Assembly: GCF_003853705.1 (NCBI RefSeq)
Contig: NZ_QTQI01000042.1
Location: 1-51,540, forward strand
Source of the DNA: Burkholderia sp. Bp8992
Lineage (GTDB): Bacteria; Pseudomonadota; Gammaproteobacteria; Burkholderiales; Burkholderiaceae
Direction of reading: 5' to 3'
Length of the DNA: 51,540 nt
The stretch's first letter is position 1. Each line of letters starts with the position of its first letter. The notes under the pieces are model-generated. The model did no database searches. It saw only the letters and a list, made by a program, of their open reading frames with translations, and was not told the origin of the DNA. This document shows, piece by piece, positions 41,597 through 51,540 of the stretch. A program made the translations under genes and the position numbers.

Positions 41597-42361
41597 ATGG
41601 AAATCGATCTGAATGCCGATCTCGGCGAAGGATGCGGATCTGACGAGGCGCTGCTCGACCTCGTCACGTCGGCGAACATCGCCTGCGGCTGGCATGCAGG
41701 CGGCGCGAATGCGATGCGCGACTGCGTGCGCTGGGCCGTGCAGAAAGGCGTGTCGATCGGCGCGCACCCGAGCTTTCACGATCCGGAAAATTTCGGCCGC
41801 AAGGAAATGCAGCTGCCGGCCGGCGACATCTACGCGGGCGTGCTGTACCAGCTCGGCGCGCTGTCGGCGATCGCGCAGGCCGAAGGCGGGCGCATCGCGC
41901 ACGTGAAGCCGCACGGCGCGCTGTACAACCAGGCCGCGCGCGACCCGCTGATCGCCGACGCGGTGGTGTCCGCGATCCACGACTTCGATCCGTCGCTCGC
42001 GGTGTTCGGGCTCGCGAACAGCGTGTTCGTCGCGGCCGCGCGGCATGCGGGGCTCGCCGCCGTGGAGGAAGTGTTCGCCGATCGCGGCTACCGCGCGGAC
42101 GGCTCGCTCGTGCCGCGCAACCAGCCCGGCGCCTTGATCGACGATGAAGACGCGGTGCTCGCGCGCACGCTCGACATGGTGCGCAACCGGCAGGTGCGTG
42201 CCTTGAGCGGCGAATGGGTGCCGCTCAACGCGCAGACCGTCTGCCTGCACGGCGACGGGCCGCATGCGCTCGCGTTCGCGAAGCGGATCCGCGCGGCACT
42301 GGAGGCCGCCGGCGTCGACGTCGTCGCACCCGGCGCACTGCAGGCCGACGAAGGCGCGTGA
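41597..42361 (+). CDS. pxpA: 5-oxoprolinase subunit A (PxpA / LamB-YcsF family)
   Basis: 254 aa. Opens [20 protein letters not shown], followed by [12 protein letters not shown] and the [22 protein letters not shown] blocks, the LamB/YcsF signature. GAGGAAA lies a few bases before the ATG. It probably opens the 5-oxoproline ring with the energy provided by PxpBC. Last gene of the operon; a terminator begins about 55 bases on. Confidence 0.95.
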   Translation: MEIDLNADLGEGCGSDEALLDLVTSANIACGWHAGGANAMRDCVRWAVQKGVSIGAHPSFHDPENFGRKEMQLPAGDIYAGVLYQLGALSAIAQAEGGRIAHVKPHGALYNQAARDPLIADAVVSAIHDFDPSLAVFGLANSVFVAAARHAGLAAVEEVFADRGYRADGSLVPRNQPGALIDDEDAVLARTLDMVRNRQVRALSGEWVPLNAQTVCLHGDGPHALAFAKRIRAALEAAGVDVVAPGALQADEGA

Positions 42362-42414
42362 CGCGCATTCATCCCGTACAGCAGCGCACGCTGCACGTAT
42401 CGGCCGCACAAAAG

Positions 42415-42439
42415 AAAAAAGCGCCCTCGTGGCGCTTTT
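42415..42439. terminator. Bidirectional intrinsic terminator after pxpA
   Basis: GCGCC (42421-42425) / GGCGC (42431-42435), extended by flanking A-run (42415-42420) and T-run (42436-42439), with a 5-nt CTCGT loop. On the plus strand it ends pxpBCA. On the minus strand, where six Ts follow the stem, it would end any transcript coming from 42440-42922. Confidence 0.85.
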
Positions 42440-42754
42440 CCGTTGGCGCAATCGCTGCGGCTTCGCCGTCTGTCGATTCGCCCCCCGAAACCGTCTTTCG
42501 ACGGTGACCGGAAAAATCTTCCGGATTAAAAAACGTCCGCCGCCGCCCGATCACTGCATTCCCCGGTCAGACGACGGAACGTTGCTTATGTGCAAGTCGG
42601 CCTGCATGCATGTGTTATCCGACGATGATTGGCCCCGCCGTGCATGCAGACTCTCCGCGGCCGGCACGTGCTTCACGTGCCGGCGACGCTCACCCCGCGC
42701 TTTATTTCTGCTACCCCGTAGAACTTATCTATTCTTTTCATTTTTTCAACTTGT
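42415..42754 (-). ncRNA. Candidate structured RNA in the pxpA/traB intergenic region
   Basis: This 560-base gap (42362-42921) has no supported protein gene. On the minus strand TTGACA (42786-42791), 18 bases, TATTCT (42762-42767) form a promoter-like pair that would start RNA near 42754. A strong minus-strand terminator lies at 42415-42439. Between them are perfect inverted repeats: 42490-42505 (6 bp), 42508-42524 (6 bp), CTGCATGCA/TGCATGCAG (42602-42610, 42641-42649) and an 11-bp stem at 42660-42684. A further 9-bp repeat at 42728-42769 overlaps the promoter. A 22-codon frame (42673-42741) exists but lacks a ribosome site. Alternative: 3' untranslated tail of the dpp-traB message. Confidence 0.3.
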
Positions 42755-42761
42755 GGGGTGA

Positions 42762-42791
42762 AGAATAGAGATTGGCAGAACGGGATGTCAA
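42762..42791 (-). promoter_or_regulatory. Minus-strand sigma-70-like promoter in the pxpA/traB gap
   Basis: TTGACA (perfect -35) at 42786-42791, 18-base spacer, TATTCT (4 of 6 -10 matches) at 42762-42767, in an AT-rich patch. It lies downstream of the TraB-family stop and points away from any annotated gene, toward a terminator at 42415-42439. Confidence 0.4.
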
Positions 42792-42921
42792 TCGTTTTAA
42801 ACGCTATTTTCCGACGAATCAAGGGTTTTCCTTATCGATTCACACCGCGGCTCATGCGCTTCACGCCGTGCGCGCGATGTCAATCAAACAGGGGAAGATC
42901 AGGGCGTACCGCCGGCCGCGA

Positions 42922-44059
42922 TCAGTTCGCGTCGACCCGGTATCCTTGCTGGCGCAACAATTCGAGCACGCCGCGCGGGCCGCCCAGATGCAGCGCGCCG
43001 ATCGCGACGAACAGCGGCCGGTTCGGCGCGGCGATTGCGGTCATTCGTGCAACGAAGCGCCGGTTGCGCTCGTACACGATCTTGTTGTCGATTGCGTCCG
43101 ACAACGCCTTCGAACGCGCGAGCCGCTCGCTCTTCGCGACGGCCCACGCGGAGATCGCGTCGGCGTCGCCAATTCGCCACAGCCGGTGCAGCGCCTTGAT
43201 GTCGTCGGCGTTCTGCGCGGGCGTCTGCACCATGTCCTGCGCGAGCATCTCGCGCTGCTCGGCCGGCGTCAGCCCGGTGAACGCGCGCATCTGTTCGGCG
43301 AGCGTCTCGAGCCCGATCACGCGGCCGCCCTTCTTCTTCAGGAACACGTTCTGCAGCTGCGCCTCGGTGCCGTATTCGGTCTGCAGGCCGGCCGACAGCG
43401 AGTCGTAGGTCTCGACGACGAGCGCCGCGAGCCACGGCCGCATCTTGCGGATTTCGGCGAGCGCGGCAGGATTGCCGCGCAGGCGCGCCGCGAGCCGCTG
43501 CCACAGCGGTTCGGGCAGCAGGCGCTGCAGGCACGGATAGCGGCACACGCCATACTTCGACACGTCGTCCTGCGATTCGAGCAGGTCGTCGGGCGACAGC
43601 TCGAGCGCGAGCGTCGGCGATGCGGCGAGCGCCGCGAGGATGCGCGGCCGGAACGGCTGCGCGCTCGGGTAATCGGACGGGTCGCCGGTGTGCAGCGTGC
43701 CGAGCACGTACAGCGTGACGTTGCCCTTCGTTGCGACGTAGAACGGCATGCGCGCGGGCTGCACGCGCACGGTGCCGCGCGACACCGTGCCGTCCGACAC
43801 GGACGGTGCGTGGAAGCCCGGCAGGCTCATGCCGGGCGGCGGGACTTGCGACGGATGGATCGGTGAGGTGGCCGGCGCGCGCCCTTCGGCGCGCGCGGAT
43901 TCGACGGGAACCACGAGGCTGGCCGCCACGCACGCGCCGGCCAGCGCCGCGCCCGTGACGGTGCGCACGCTCCAGCGCCGCGCGTAACGGTACGCACGCA
44001 TCACGCGCGCACCGCTCGTCCCCGCACGGCGCACGCCGGACACGCGCGCCGCCAACACT

Positions 44060-44067
<8 letters not shown>
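42922..44067 (-). CDS. TraB/GumN family protein
   Basis: 381 aa. The ATG at 44067 has a strong Shine-Dalgarno (GGGGAGG) and overlaps the dppF end by 8 bases; an inner ATG at 44001 would give a neater signal peptide but has no ribosome site. A hydrophobic segment (about 36-55) ends near ARA|E (residue 60). The TraB/GumN domain has its two GxxH motifs: GTLH (123-126) and GALH (357-360), followed by GGPRGVLELL. The family may be metal-dependent hydrolases related to Tiki proteases, but its bacterial function is unproven. Coupling to the dipeptide importer is suggestive. Confidence 0.85.
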
Positions 44068-45072
<1,005 letters not shown>

Positions 45073-45076
<4 letters not shown>

Positions 45077-46071
45077 CGTGCGCCTCCCGTCAGGTCGAGG
45101 TTGGAAACATTGAGCGGCCTGATGCAGCGCGCGCGCATCGCATCGTTGGCCGGTACCAGCGTGTCGAGCGCCGGCCGCGCCTTGCGGCAATCGTCGACGA
45201 CGTATTTGCAGCGCGGCGCGAACAGGCACCCGGACGGGCGATCATCGCGGCCCGGCACCATGCCGGGCAATGCGGCAAGGCGACGCGCCCCCTGATTGTG
45301 CTCGGGAATCGCCGCGAGCAGCGCTTCGGTGTACGGATGATGCGGCGCACGGAAGATGTCGGGCACGCTGTTGGTCTCGATGATCTCGCCCGCGTACATC
45401 ACCGCGACGCGCTGCGCGACCTCCGACACCACGGCCAGGTCGTGCGAGATCAGCACGAGCGCCATGCCGCGCTCCTTCTGCAGCTTCACGAGCAGATCCA
45501 TGATCTGCGCCTGGATCGTCACGTCGAGCGCGGTGGTCGGCTCGTCGGCGATCAGCAGCTTCGGGTTGCATGCGACGGCCATCGCGATCATCACGCGCTG
45601 GTTCATCCCGCCCGACATCTGGTGCGGGAACGACGCGATGCGGTTCTTCGCATCGGGAATGCCGACCTGGTCGAGCAGTTCGAGCGCGCGCCGGTTCAGC
45701 GCGTCGCCGCGCAGGCCTTCGTGCAGCTTCAGCACCTCCTTGATCTGGTAGCCGACCGTGTAGCTCGGGTTCAGGCTCGTCAGCGCGTCCTGGAACACCA
45801 TCGCGATGTCCTTGCCGACGATCTTGCGGCGCGCCTTCGGCGACGCCTTCAGCAGATCGACGCCGTTGAACGTGACCTCGTCGGCCGTCACCTTGCCCGG
45901 CGCGTCGATCAGGCCCATCAGCGCCATCATCGTCACGCTCTTGCCCGAGCCCGATTCGCCGACGACGCCGACCACCTCGCCCGGCGCGATCGACATGTTG
46001 ATCCGGTCGACAGCGGGCAGGCCGTTGAAGTTCACCGCGAGATTGCGGATGGTCAGAAGATTCTGTGTCAT
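45073..46071 (-). CDS. dppD: Dipeptide ABC transporter ATPase DppD
   Basis: 332 aa. Walker A GESGSGKS (38-45), signature [14 protein letters not shown], Walker [15 protein letters not shown] and a C-terminal [20 protein letters not shown] segment. It is paired with DppF and follows dppC with a 1-base gap. Confidence 0.95.
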
Positions 46072-46072
46072 G

Positions 46073-46990
46073 TCACGCCATCCGTTTCAGTTTGGGATCG
46101 AGCGCGTCACGCAGCCCGTCGCCGAGCAGGTTGATCGCGAGCACCGAAATCAGGATCGACAGGCCAGGCATCGTCACGATCCACCACGCGTTGTCGATGT
46201 AGTCGCGCGCGGAGGCCAGCATCGCGCCCCACTCGGCGGTCGGCGGTTGCACGCCGAGGCCGAGGAAGCCGAGCGCGGCCGCGTCGAGGATCGCCGACGA
46301 GAAGCCGAGCGTCGCCTGCACGATCAGCGGCGCCGTGCAGTTGGGCAGCACCTGCGAGAACATCAGGCGCAGCGTGCCGGCACCGGCCACGCGCGACGCC
46401 GTCACGTATTCCTTCTGCAGCTCGCCGAGCGCCGACGCGCGCGTCAGGCGCACATAGGCCGGCAGCGCGACGATCGCGATCGCGAACATCGTGTTGGTGA
46501 GGCCCGGGCCGATGATCGCGACGACCGCGACCGCGAGCAGCAGCGACGGCAGCGCGAGCAGCACGTCCATGATGCGCATCACGGGCGTGTCGGCCCACTT
46601 CTGGAAGAACGCGGCGACGAGCCCGAGCACGATGCCGGGGATCAGCGCGAGCACGACCGACACGAAGCCGATCCAGAACGACATCCGCGCGCCGAACATC
46701 AGTCGCGAAAGAATGTCGCGGCCCGCTTCGTCGGTGCCGAGGATGAATTGCCAGTTGCCGCCGGCGAGCCACGCGGGCGGGATCTTCACGAAATCGCGAT
46801 ATTGCTCGACCGGGCTGTGCGGCGCAATCAGCGGCGCGAGCAGCGCGACTGCGATCAGCACGATCACGACGATGCCGGCGCCGACGGCACCGCGGTTGCG
46901 CGAGAAGTTGGCCCAGAACTCGCGCAGCGCGAGCGCACGGCCGCCGGCCGGCGCGGATTCGGTCGGCAGGGTGTTTTGCAGATTGCTCAT
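46073..46990 (-). CDS. dppC: Dipeptide ABC transporter permease DppC
   Basis: 305 aa. Cytoplasmic N-terminus followed by six membrane segments. The permease loop is near [20 protein letters not shown]. The [20 protein letters not shown] phrase is the DppC/OppC hallmark. It forms the channel with DppB, encoded 4 bases upstream. Confidence 0.95.
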   Translation of the reverse strand: MSNLQNTLPTESAPAGGRALALREFWANFSRNRGAVGAGIVVIVLIAVALLAPLIAPHSPVEQYRDFVKIPPAWLAGGNWQFILGTDEAGRDILSRLMFGARMSFWIGFVSVVLALIPGIVLGLVAAFFQKWADTPVMRIMDVLLALPSLLLAVAVVAIIGPGLTNTMFAIAIVALPAYVRLTRASALGELQKEYVTASRVAGAGTLRLMFSQVLPNCTAPLIVQATLGFSSAILDAAALGFLGLGVQPPTAEWGAMLASARDYIDNAWWIVTMPGLSILISVLAINLLGDGLRDALDPKLKRMA

Positions 46991-46994
46991 GGAA

Positions 46995-48005
46995 TTACCT
47001 CGTGTGGCGGATGCGCGGATTCAGCACGCCGTACAGCAGGTCGACGACCAGGTTCACGACGATCACGAGCGTCGCGATCAACAGGATGCCGCCCTGGACG
47101 ACCGGATAGTCGCGGCGGCCGATCGCATCGATCAGCCATTTGCCGACACCGGGCCACGAAAAGAGCGTCTCGGTCAGCACGGCGCCCGCGAGCAGCGTGC
47201 CGATCTGCAGGCCGATCACGGTGACGACCGGGATCAGCGCGTTGCGCAGCGCATGCACGACGACCACGCGCACGGGCGACAGCCCCTTCGCGCGGGCGGT
47301 GCGGATGTAGTCCTCGCGCAGCACTTCGAGCATCGACGAGCGCGTCATCCGCGCAATCACCGCGAGCGGGATCGTGCCGAGCACGATCGCGGGCAGGATC
47401 AGGTGGCTCACCGCCGACTTGAACGAGCCTTCGTCCGGCGCGAGCAGCGCGTCGATCAGCATGAAGCCCGTCGGGTGCGGGAAATCGTATTCGACGGCGA
47501 TGCGCCCCGACACGGGCGTCCAGCCGAGGTATGACGAAAACACCATGATGAGGATCAGCCCCCACCAGAAGATCGGCATCGAGTAGCCGGTGAGCGCGGT
47601 GCCCATCACGCCGTGGTCGATGACGGAACCGCGCCGCAGCGCGGCGATCACGCCGGCCGGCAGCCCGACCGCGAGCGCGAACACGAGCGCGCACAGCGAC
47701 AGCTCGACGGTCGCCGGGAAGCGCGCGAAGAATTCGCCCGCGACGCTCGTGTTGGTGATGATCGACATGCCGAGGTCGCCATGCAGCGCCCGGCCGATGT
47801 AGTGGACGTACTGCAGGGGCAGCGGCTGGTCGAGCCCGAGGCGTTTCATCGCCTCTGCGTGCATCGCGGGGTCGACGCCGCGCTCGCCCATCATCACTTC
47901 GATGGGATCGCCCGGTATCAGGTGAATCAGCGCAAACGCCAGGATGGTGATGCCGATGAAAGTCGGGATCACCATGCCCACGCGGCGCAACACGAATCTG
48001 AGCAT
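46995..48005 (-). CDS. dppB: Dipeptide ABC transporter permease DppB
   Basis: 336 aa. Opens MLRFVLRRVGMVIPTFIGIT, typical of DppB, with LIHLIPGDPIEVMMGERG. The coupling loop is TRSSMLEVLREDYIRTARAK followed by GLSP. It has six membrane segments. Separated from dppA by 110 bases containing a strong hairpin. Confidence 0.95.
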   Translation of the reverse strand: MLRFVLRRVGMVIPTFIGITILAFALIHLIPGDPIEVMMGERGVDPAMHAEAMKRLGLDQPLPLQYVHYIGRALHGDLGMSIITNTSVAGEFFARFPATVELSLCALVFALAVGLPAGVIAALRRGSVIDHGVMGTALTGYSMPIFWWGLILIMVFSSYLGWTPVSGRIAVEYDFPHPTGFMLIDALLAPDEGSFKSAVSHLILPAIVLGTIPLAVIARMTRSSMLEVLREDYIRTARAKGLSPVRVVVVHALRNALIPVVTVIGLQIGTLLAGAVLTETLFSWPGVGKWLIDAIGRRDYPVVQGGILLIATLVIVVNLVVDLLYGVLNPRIRHTR

Positions 48006-48040
48006 GATGCGTCTCGTATTTTCTTGTGGGAAATGTGCGA

Positions 48041-48075
48041 CCGGCGACGGGAAGCTTTTGGCCTCCCGCCGCCGG
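48041..48075 (-). other. Hairpin between dppA and dppB
   Basis: CCGGCG (48041-48046) pairs with CGCCGG (48070-48075), and an inner CGGGA/TCCCG stem is separated by a single mismatch. No T-run follows. Such a hairpin would stabilise the dppA part of the message or cause partial termination, matching the usual excess of binding protein over permease. Confidence 0.55.
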
Positions 48076-48115
48076 ATGAGTTAGCCGGTCTTCGCGACAG
48101 CTTACGACAGGTGTG

Positions 48116-49744
48116 TTACTTCACGCCAACACCGTCGAAGCGGGCATAGCCGAGCGGTTCGATACGCATGTCGACCACGTTCTTGCGCACCGGCTGGTAG
48201 ACCGTCGAGTTCGCGATCGGCGAGAACGGCAGCTGTTGCGCGAAGATCTGCTGGGCCTGCGTGTAGAGCTTCGTCCGTGCGTCCTGGCCGGTCGTCGTAC
48301 GGCCCTTCTGGACCAGTTCGTCGAACGGCTTGTAGCACCAGTGCGAGAAGTTGTTGCCCTTGATCGCTTCGCAGCCGAGCAGCGTGCCGAGCCAGTTGTC
48401 CGGATCGCCATTGTCGCCCGTCCAGCCGATCAGCATCGTGTCCTGCTCGCCCGAGTGCGCGCGCTTGATGTACTCGCCCCACTCGTACGTGACGATCTTC
48501 GCCTTCACACCGATCTTCGCCCAGTCGGCCTGGATCATCTCGGCCATCAGGCGGGCGTTCGGGTTGTACGCGCGCTGCACGGGCATCGCCCACAGCGTGA
48601 TCTCGAAACCGTTCGGGAAGCCTGCCTTCGCGAGCAGCGCCTTCGCCTTCGCGGTGTCGTAGGCCGGCAGCTTCAGGTTCTTGTCGTACGACCATTGGGT
48701 CGGCGGCACCGGTGCGTTCGCGGCCTGGCCGGCGCCCTGGTAGACGGACTCGAGGATCGCCTTCTTGTTGATCGCCATGTCGAGCGCCTGACGCACTTCG
48801 AGCTTGTCGACCGGCTTGTGCTCGACGTTGTACGCGAGGTAGCCGAGGTTGAAGCCGGCCTGTGACGGCATGTCGACGTTCGAGTCGGCCTTCAGCGTCG
48901 CGATGTCGGCCGGGCGCGGGTAGCTCATCACCTGGCATTCGTTGCGCTTGATCTTCTGCACGCGCACGCCCGGATCCGGCGTGATCGAGAAGATCAGCTT
49001 CGAGATCTTCACTTCGCCCTTCTTCCAGTAATCAGGATTGCCATCGAAGCGGATCGTCGCGTCCTTCGTGTAGCTGCGGAAGATGAACGGGCCCGTGCCG
49101 ACCGGCTTCTGGTTGATGTCGGCGGCCTTGCCGGCCTTCATCAGCTGATCGCCGTATTCGGCCGACAGGATCGATGCGAATTCCATCGCCATGTTCTGGA
49201 TGAACGGCGCATTCGGCTCGGCCAGCGTGAACTTCACGGTGTACGGATCGACCTTCTCGATCTTCGTGATCAGCTTGTCGAGGCCCATGTCGGTGAAGTA
49301 CGGGAACGACACCGGGTATGCCTTGCGGAACGCATTGTTCGGGTCGAGCATGCGCTCGAACGAGAACACGACGTCGTCCGCGTTGAATTCACGCGTCGGC
49401 TTGAAGAAGTCGGTCGTGTGGAACTTCACGCCGTGGCGCAGGTGGAACGTGTACACCTTGCCGTCGGACGATACGTCCCACTTCTCGGCGAGGCCCGGCT
49501 CGACCTTCGTGCCGCCGCGCTCGAATTCGACGAGGCGGTTGTAGACGGTGAACGTGGCGGCGGTGAAATCGACGCCGGTCGTAAATTGCGCGGAATCGAA
49601 ACCCGCCGGGCTGCCTTCTGAGCAGTAGACGAGCGTTTTGTTCGGGATCTGTGCGAATGCAGAGCCCGCGACGCCGAGCGATGCCGCTGCCACGCCTGCA
49701 ATGGCGGTAACACGCAGGGTGTGCAACAGACGGTTGTATTCCAT
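48116..49744 (-). CDS. dppA: Periplasmic dipeptide-binding protein DppA
   Basis: 542 aa SBP_bac_5 family. GGAGGAAAC directly precedes the ATG at 49744. The signal peptide ends SAFA|QIPN (about residue 31). The mature opening TLVYCSEGSPAGFDSAQFTT is the DppA signature, and the C-terminus KNVVDMRIEPLGYARFDGVG is conserved. It delivers dipeptides to DppBC. First gene of the operon. Confidence 0.96.
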   Translation of the reverse strand: MEYNRLLHTLRVTAIAGVAAASLGVAGSAFAQIPNKTLVYCSEGSPAGFDSAQFTTGVDFTAATFTVYNRLVEFERGGTKVEPGLAEKWDVSSDGKVYTFHLRHGVKFHTTDFFKPTREFNADDVVFSFERMLDPNNAFRKAYPVSFPYFTDMGLDKLITKIEKVDPYTVKFTLAEPNAPFIQNMAMEFASILSAEYGDQLMKAGKAADINQKPVGTGPFIFRSYTKDATIRFDGNPDYWKKGEVKISKLIFSITPDPGVRVQKIKRNECQVMSYPRPADIATLKADSNVDMPSQAGFNLGYLAYNVEHKPVDKLEVRQALDMAINKKAILESVYQGAGQAANAPVPPTQWSYDKNLKLPAYDTAKAKALLAKAGFPNGFEITLWAMPVQRAYNPNARLMAEMIQADWAKIGVKAKIVTYEWGEYIKRAHSGEQDTMLIGWTGDNGDPDNWLGTLLGCEAIKGNNFSHWCYKPFDELVQKGRTTTGQDARTKLYTQAQQIFAQQLPFSPIANSTVYQPVRKNVVDMRIEPLGYARFDGVGVK

Positions 49745-50067
49745 GTTTCCTCCAGGTCTCCAGATCGGAACCGGTCCCGCCAGGGTCCGGCGTACGCGGA
49801 TATTACTTGAGCTAACGATGCGGCAACAAGCTGGAGAAAAAACTCTTCTAGACGCACCCACGCGGGTTTTTGCCGATGTATCGCGCGAATGAAAAATGCG
49901 AAAAACGCGCGCGAGCGACAGTTCCGTTCATTCGGCGCAAGTTTCGTTCGACAACTAAACAATTCGGGCGCGAACGCGTCGGTTCAGCGAGGCTGCTTTC
50001 GTCTTCGGGCCACCCATCATTGCGTTTTACGAAACGATCCGATGACCGTCTTCAATCCGTCATGCGA
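49745..50067. other. dppA upstream region
   Basis: 323 bases with no supported gene. The 5' leader of dppA and its probable promoter occupy the left part. The right part (49860-50067) is mixed sequence downstream of the MFS gene, without a clear T-run terminator. Confidence 0.5.
49800..49829 (-). promoter_or_regulatory. Possible dppA promoter
   Basis: On the minus strand TAATAT (-10, 49800-49805) lies 18 bases after TTGTTG (49824-49829). The -10 is good and the -35 weak. The start would be near 49793, about 49 bases before the ATG. Confidence 0.4.
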
Positions 50068-51375
50068 TCACGCCGGCGCGTCGAGGTCGGCACTGCGCGC
50101 GGGCACGAATGCGACCGCGACGATCGACAGCGCGATCCCGGCCATCACGTAATAGGTCGGCGCGAGCGGCGTGCCCGTCACCTTGATCAGCCACGTGACG
50201 ATGAACTGCCCGAAGCCGCCGAACAGCATCACCGCGACGTTGTACGCGATCGACAGCCCGGTCGAGCGCACGTTGGCCGGGAACAGCTCGGCGATCATCG
50301 CGCCGAACGGTCCGTAGTAGCCCGCGAGCGTCACCGACAGCACGGCCTGCACCGCGATCAGCCGCCCGATGCTCGGCGCCGCATCGAGCCAGGCGAACAG
50401 CGGATACATCAGCGCGAGCGTCAGCACCAGCGACCACAGCGACAGCCCCTTGCGGCCGATGCGATCGGACCATGCGCCCGCGATCGGCGACAGCACCATC
50501 AGCAGCAGGTTGCCGACGATCACCGCGTAGAACGATTCCGAGTACGGCAGCTTCAGCTGCTTCACCGCGAAGGTCGGCAGATAGCTGATCAGCACGTAGA
50601 TCGTCACCGTCAGCGCGATCACCGAGCCGAGCCCGCACAGCACCTCGCGCGGGTAGCGCGTGAACACTTCGCCGAGCGTCGCGCGGCGCGCGCTCTGCTG
50701 CGCATGCAGGAACGCTTCGGAATCGGCGAGATGGCGGCGGATGTAGAAGCCGATCGGGCCGATCACGAGCCCGAGGATGAACGGCACGCGCCAGCCCCAG
50801 CTGCGCAGCGCGTCGTGCGACAGCCCGCGCGTGACGGCCGCGCCGACGAGCGCGCCGATCAGCAGCGCGGCTGCCTGGCTCGCCATCTGCCAGCTGCCGT
50901 AGAAACCGCGTTTCGAGAACGGCGCCGCCTCGATCAGCAACGCCGTCGCACTGCCGAATTCGCCGCCCGCGGAGAAGCCCTGCAGCAGCCGGCCGAGCAC
51001 GATCAGGATCGGGCCGCCGATGCCGATCGCCGCGTAGGGCGGCGCGATCGCGAGCAGGAAGATGCCGGCCGTCATCAGCAGGATCACGAGCGACAGCGCG
51101 GCCTTGCGGCCCGCGCGATCCGCGTACAGTCCGAACACGATGCCGCCGATCGGGCGCATGAAGAACGCGACGCCGAACGTCGCGGTGGTGAGGAGCAGCG
51201 ACGAATATTCGCTGGAGGTCGGGAAGAACAGCTCGGCGATCACGACCGTCATGAAGCCGAACACCGTGAAGTCGTACCACTCGAGCGCGTTGCCGATCAC
51301 GGCAGCGGCCACCGCACGGCGGTTCAGCGCACGCTCGGGCCGGACCGTTTTGGTTGAATTCGCAATCGTCGCCAT
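50068..51375 (-). CDS. MFS transporter, metabolite:H+ symporter (MHS) type
   Basis: 435 aa with 12 membrane segments. Opens with a basic tail then AVIGNALEWYDFTVFGFMTV, the MHS opening. The loop 2-3 motif is YADRAGRK and loop 8-9 is WSDRIGRKG. GRLLQGFSAGGEFGSAT is the MHS signature in helix 4. Likely substrates are organic acids or osmolytes (citrate, alpha-ketoglutarate, shikimate or proline/betaine type); sequence alone does not decide. GAGG precedes the ATG. Confidence 0.9.
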   Translation of the reverse strand: MATIANSTKTVRPERALNRRAVAAAVIGNALEWYDFTVFGFMTVVIAELFFPTSSEYSSLLLTTATFGVAFFMRPIGGIVFGLYADRAGRKAALSLVILLMTAGIFLLAIAPPYAAIGIGGPILIVLGRLLQGFSAGGEFGSATALLIEAAPFSKRGFYGSWQMASQAAALLIGALVGAAVTRGLSHDALRSWGWRVPFILGLVIGPIGFYIRRHLADSEAFLHAQQSARRATLGEVFTRYPREVLCGLGSVIALTVTIYVLISYLPTFAVKQLKLPYSESFYAVIVGNLLLMVLSPIAGAWSDRIGRKGLSLWSLVLTLALMYPLFAWLDAAPSIGRLIAVQAVLSVTLAGYYGPFGAMIAELFPANVRSTGLSIAYNVAVMLFGGFGQFIVTWLIKVTGTPLAPTYYVMAGIALSIVAVAFVPARSADLDAPA

Positions 51376-51486
51376 GCGTGCCTCGTCCTCGTGATTTCGC
51401 CGTGTCGGGCGGTGCGGCGCGCGGGTGGGTCGCGGCGCGCAGGTTTGCAGCGAGTGTAGAAAGCGCCGGAACCGTTTTCAAGCATT

Positions 51487-51522
51487 AAAAAACGCCCGCC
51501 ATCTTTCGACGGCGGGCGTTTT
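51487..51522 (-). terminator. Intrinsic terminator for a gene beyond the right edge
   Basis: Perfect 10-bp stem AACGCCCGCC (51491-51500) / GGCGGGCGTT (51511-51520), with a 10-nt loop. The minus strand then carries at least six Ts, so it terminates a minus-strand gene to the right. It also insulates the MFS gene from upstream read-through. Confidence 0.85.
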
Positions 51523-51540
51523 GCGGTTTTCGCCACAATG

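Noticed and set aside
42673-42741. 22-codon frame (MKRIDKFYGVAEIKRGVSVA...) inside the candidate RNA
   Set aside because: No Shine-Dalgarno and only about 13 bases after the presumed RNA start; kept only as a note. Conservation of the codons would revive it.
42264-42761. 165-codon plus-strand frame overlapping pxpA and the following gap
   Set aside because: Crosses the pxpA terminator, changes composition midway and shows no motif.
51324-51536. 70-codon minus-strand frame at the right edge
   Set aside because: It runs through an intrinsic terminator and overlaps the MFS start; no support.

Overview
The window is about 68% G+C, has no rRNA, tRNA, IS element or CRISPR array, and reads as core chromosome of a Burkholderia cepacia complex-like betaproteobacterium. 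The evidence is the gene content and order (polyamine uptake cluster with DUF3138, a complete flg cluster including YcgR, a NDUFA9-like SDR beside slt and cca, a DppABCDF operon) and the dense, uniformly GC-rich coding. This assignment is inference from gene families, not a database match.

Layout. 1-6353 (+): end of a polyamine ABC ATPase, two permeases (potH, potI), a DUF3138 putative outer-membrane protein and two tandem PuuB-like FAD amine oxidoreductases; together these look like putrescine uptake and the first oxidation steps. 6430-9752 (-): glutathione reductase, a small acidic protein and a general porin. 10069-14305: a DUF1275 membrane protein, a split short-chain ChrA chromate transporter pair with a divergent LysR regulator, and a RutG-like pyrimidine permease. 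14590-28926: flagellar cluster. flgL, flgK, ycgR and flgJIHGFEDCB lie on the minus strand; flgA, flgM and flgN on the plus strand. The flgB/flgA intergenic region carries a candidate FlhDC box, and flgK, ycgR and flgM each have a sigma-28-type promoter, so the class II/class III regulatory order can be read from the sequence.

29090-39670: a secreted GDSL/thermolabile-haemolysin-type hydrolase, an M24 aminopeptidase P and a divergent XRE-cupin regulator with a histone-H1-like tail, cca, a GST, the NDUFA9-like SDR, slt, 5-formyl-THF cyclo-ligase, and a MarR-like regulator. 39819-42361 (+): pxpBCA 5-oxoprolinase operon, divergent from the MarR-like gene with a palindrome between them. 42922-49744 (-): dppABCDF with a translationally coupled TraB/GumN-family gene at its end. 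50068-51375 (-): an MHS-type MFS transporter.

No obviously new multi-gene system is visible. The most unusual stretch is the gene-free segment 42415-42791. It contains a run of perfect inverted repeats, a minus-strand TTGACA-N18-TATTCT promoter-like pair and a minus-strand intrinsic terminator, so it is a candidate unannotated RNA of about 340 nt. Other points of interest are a surface module shared by FlgK and FlgL, a possibly leaderless LysR gene whose start abuts a palindrome, and the H1-like tail on the XRE-cupin regulator.
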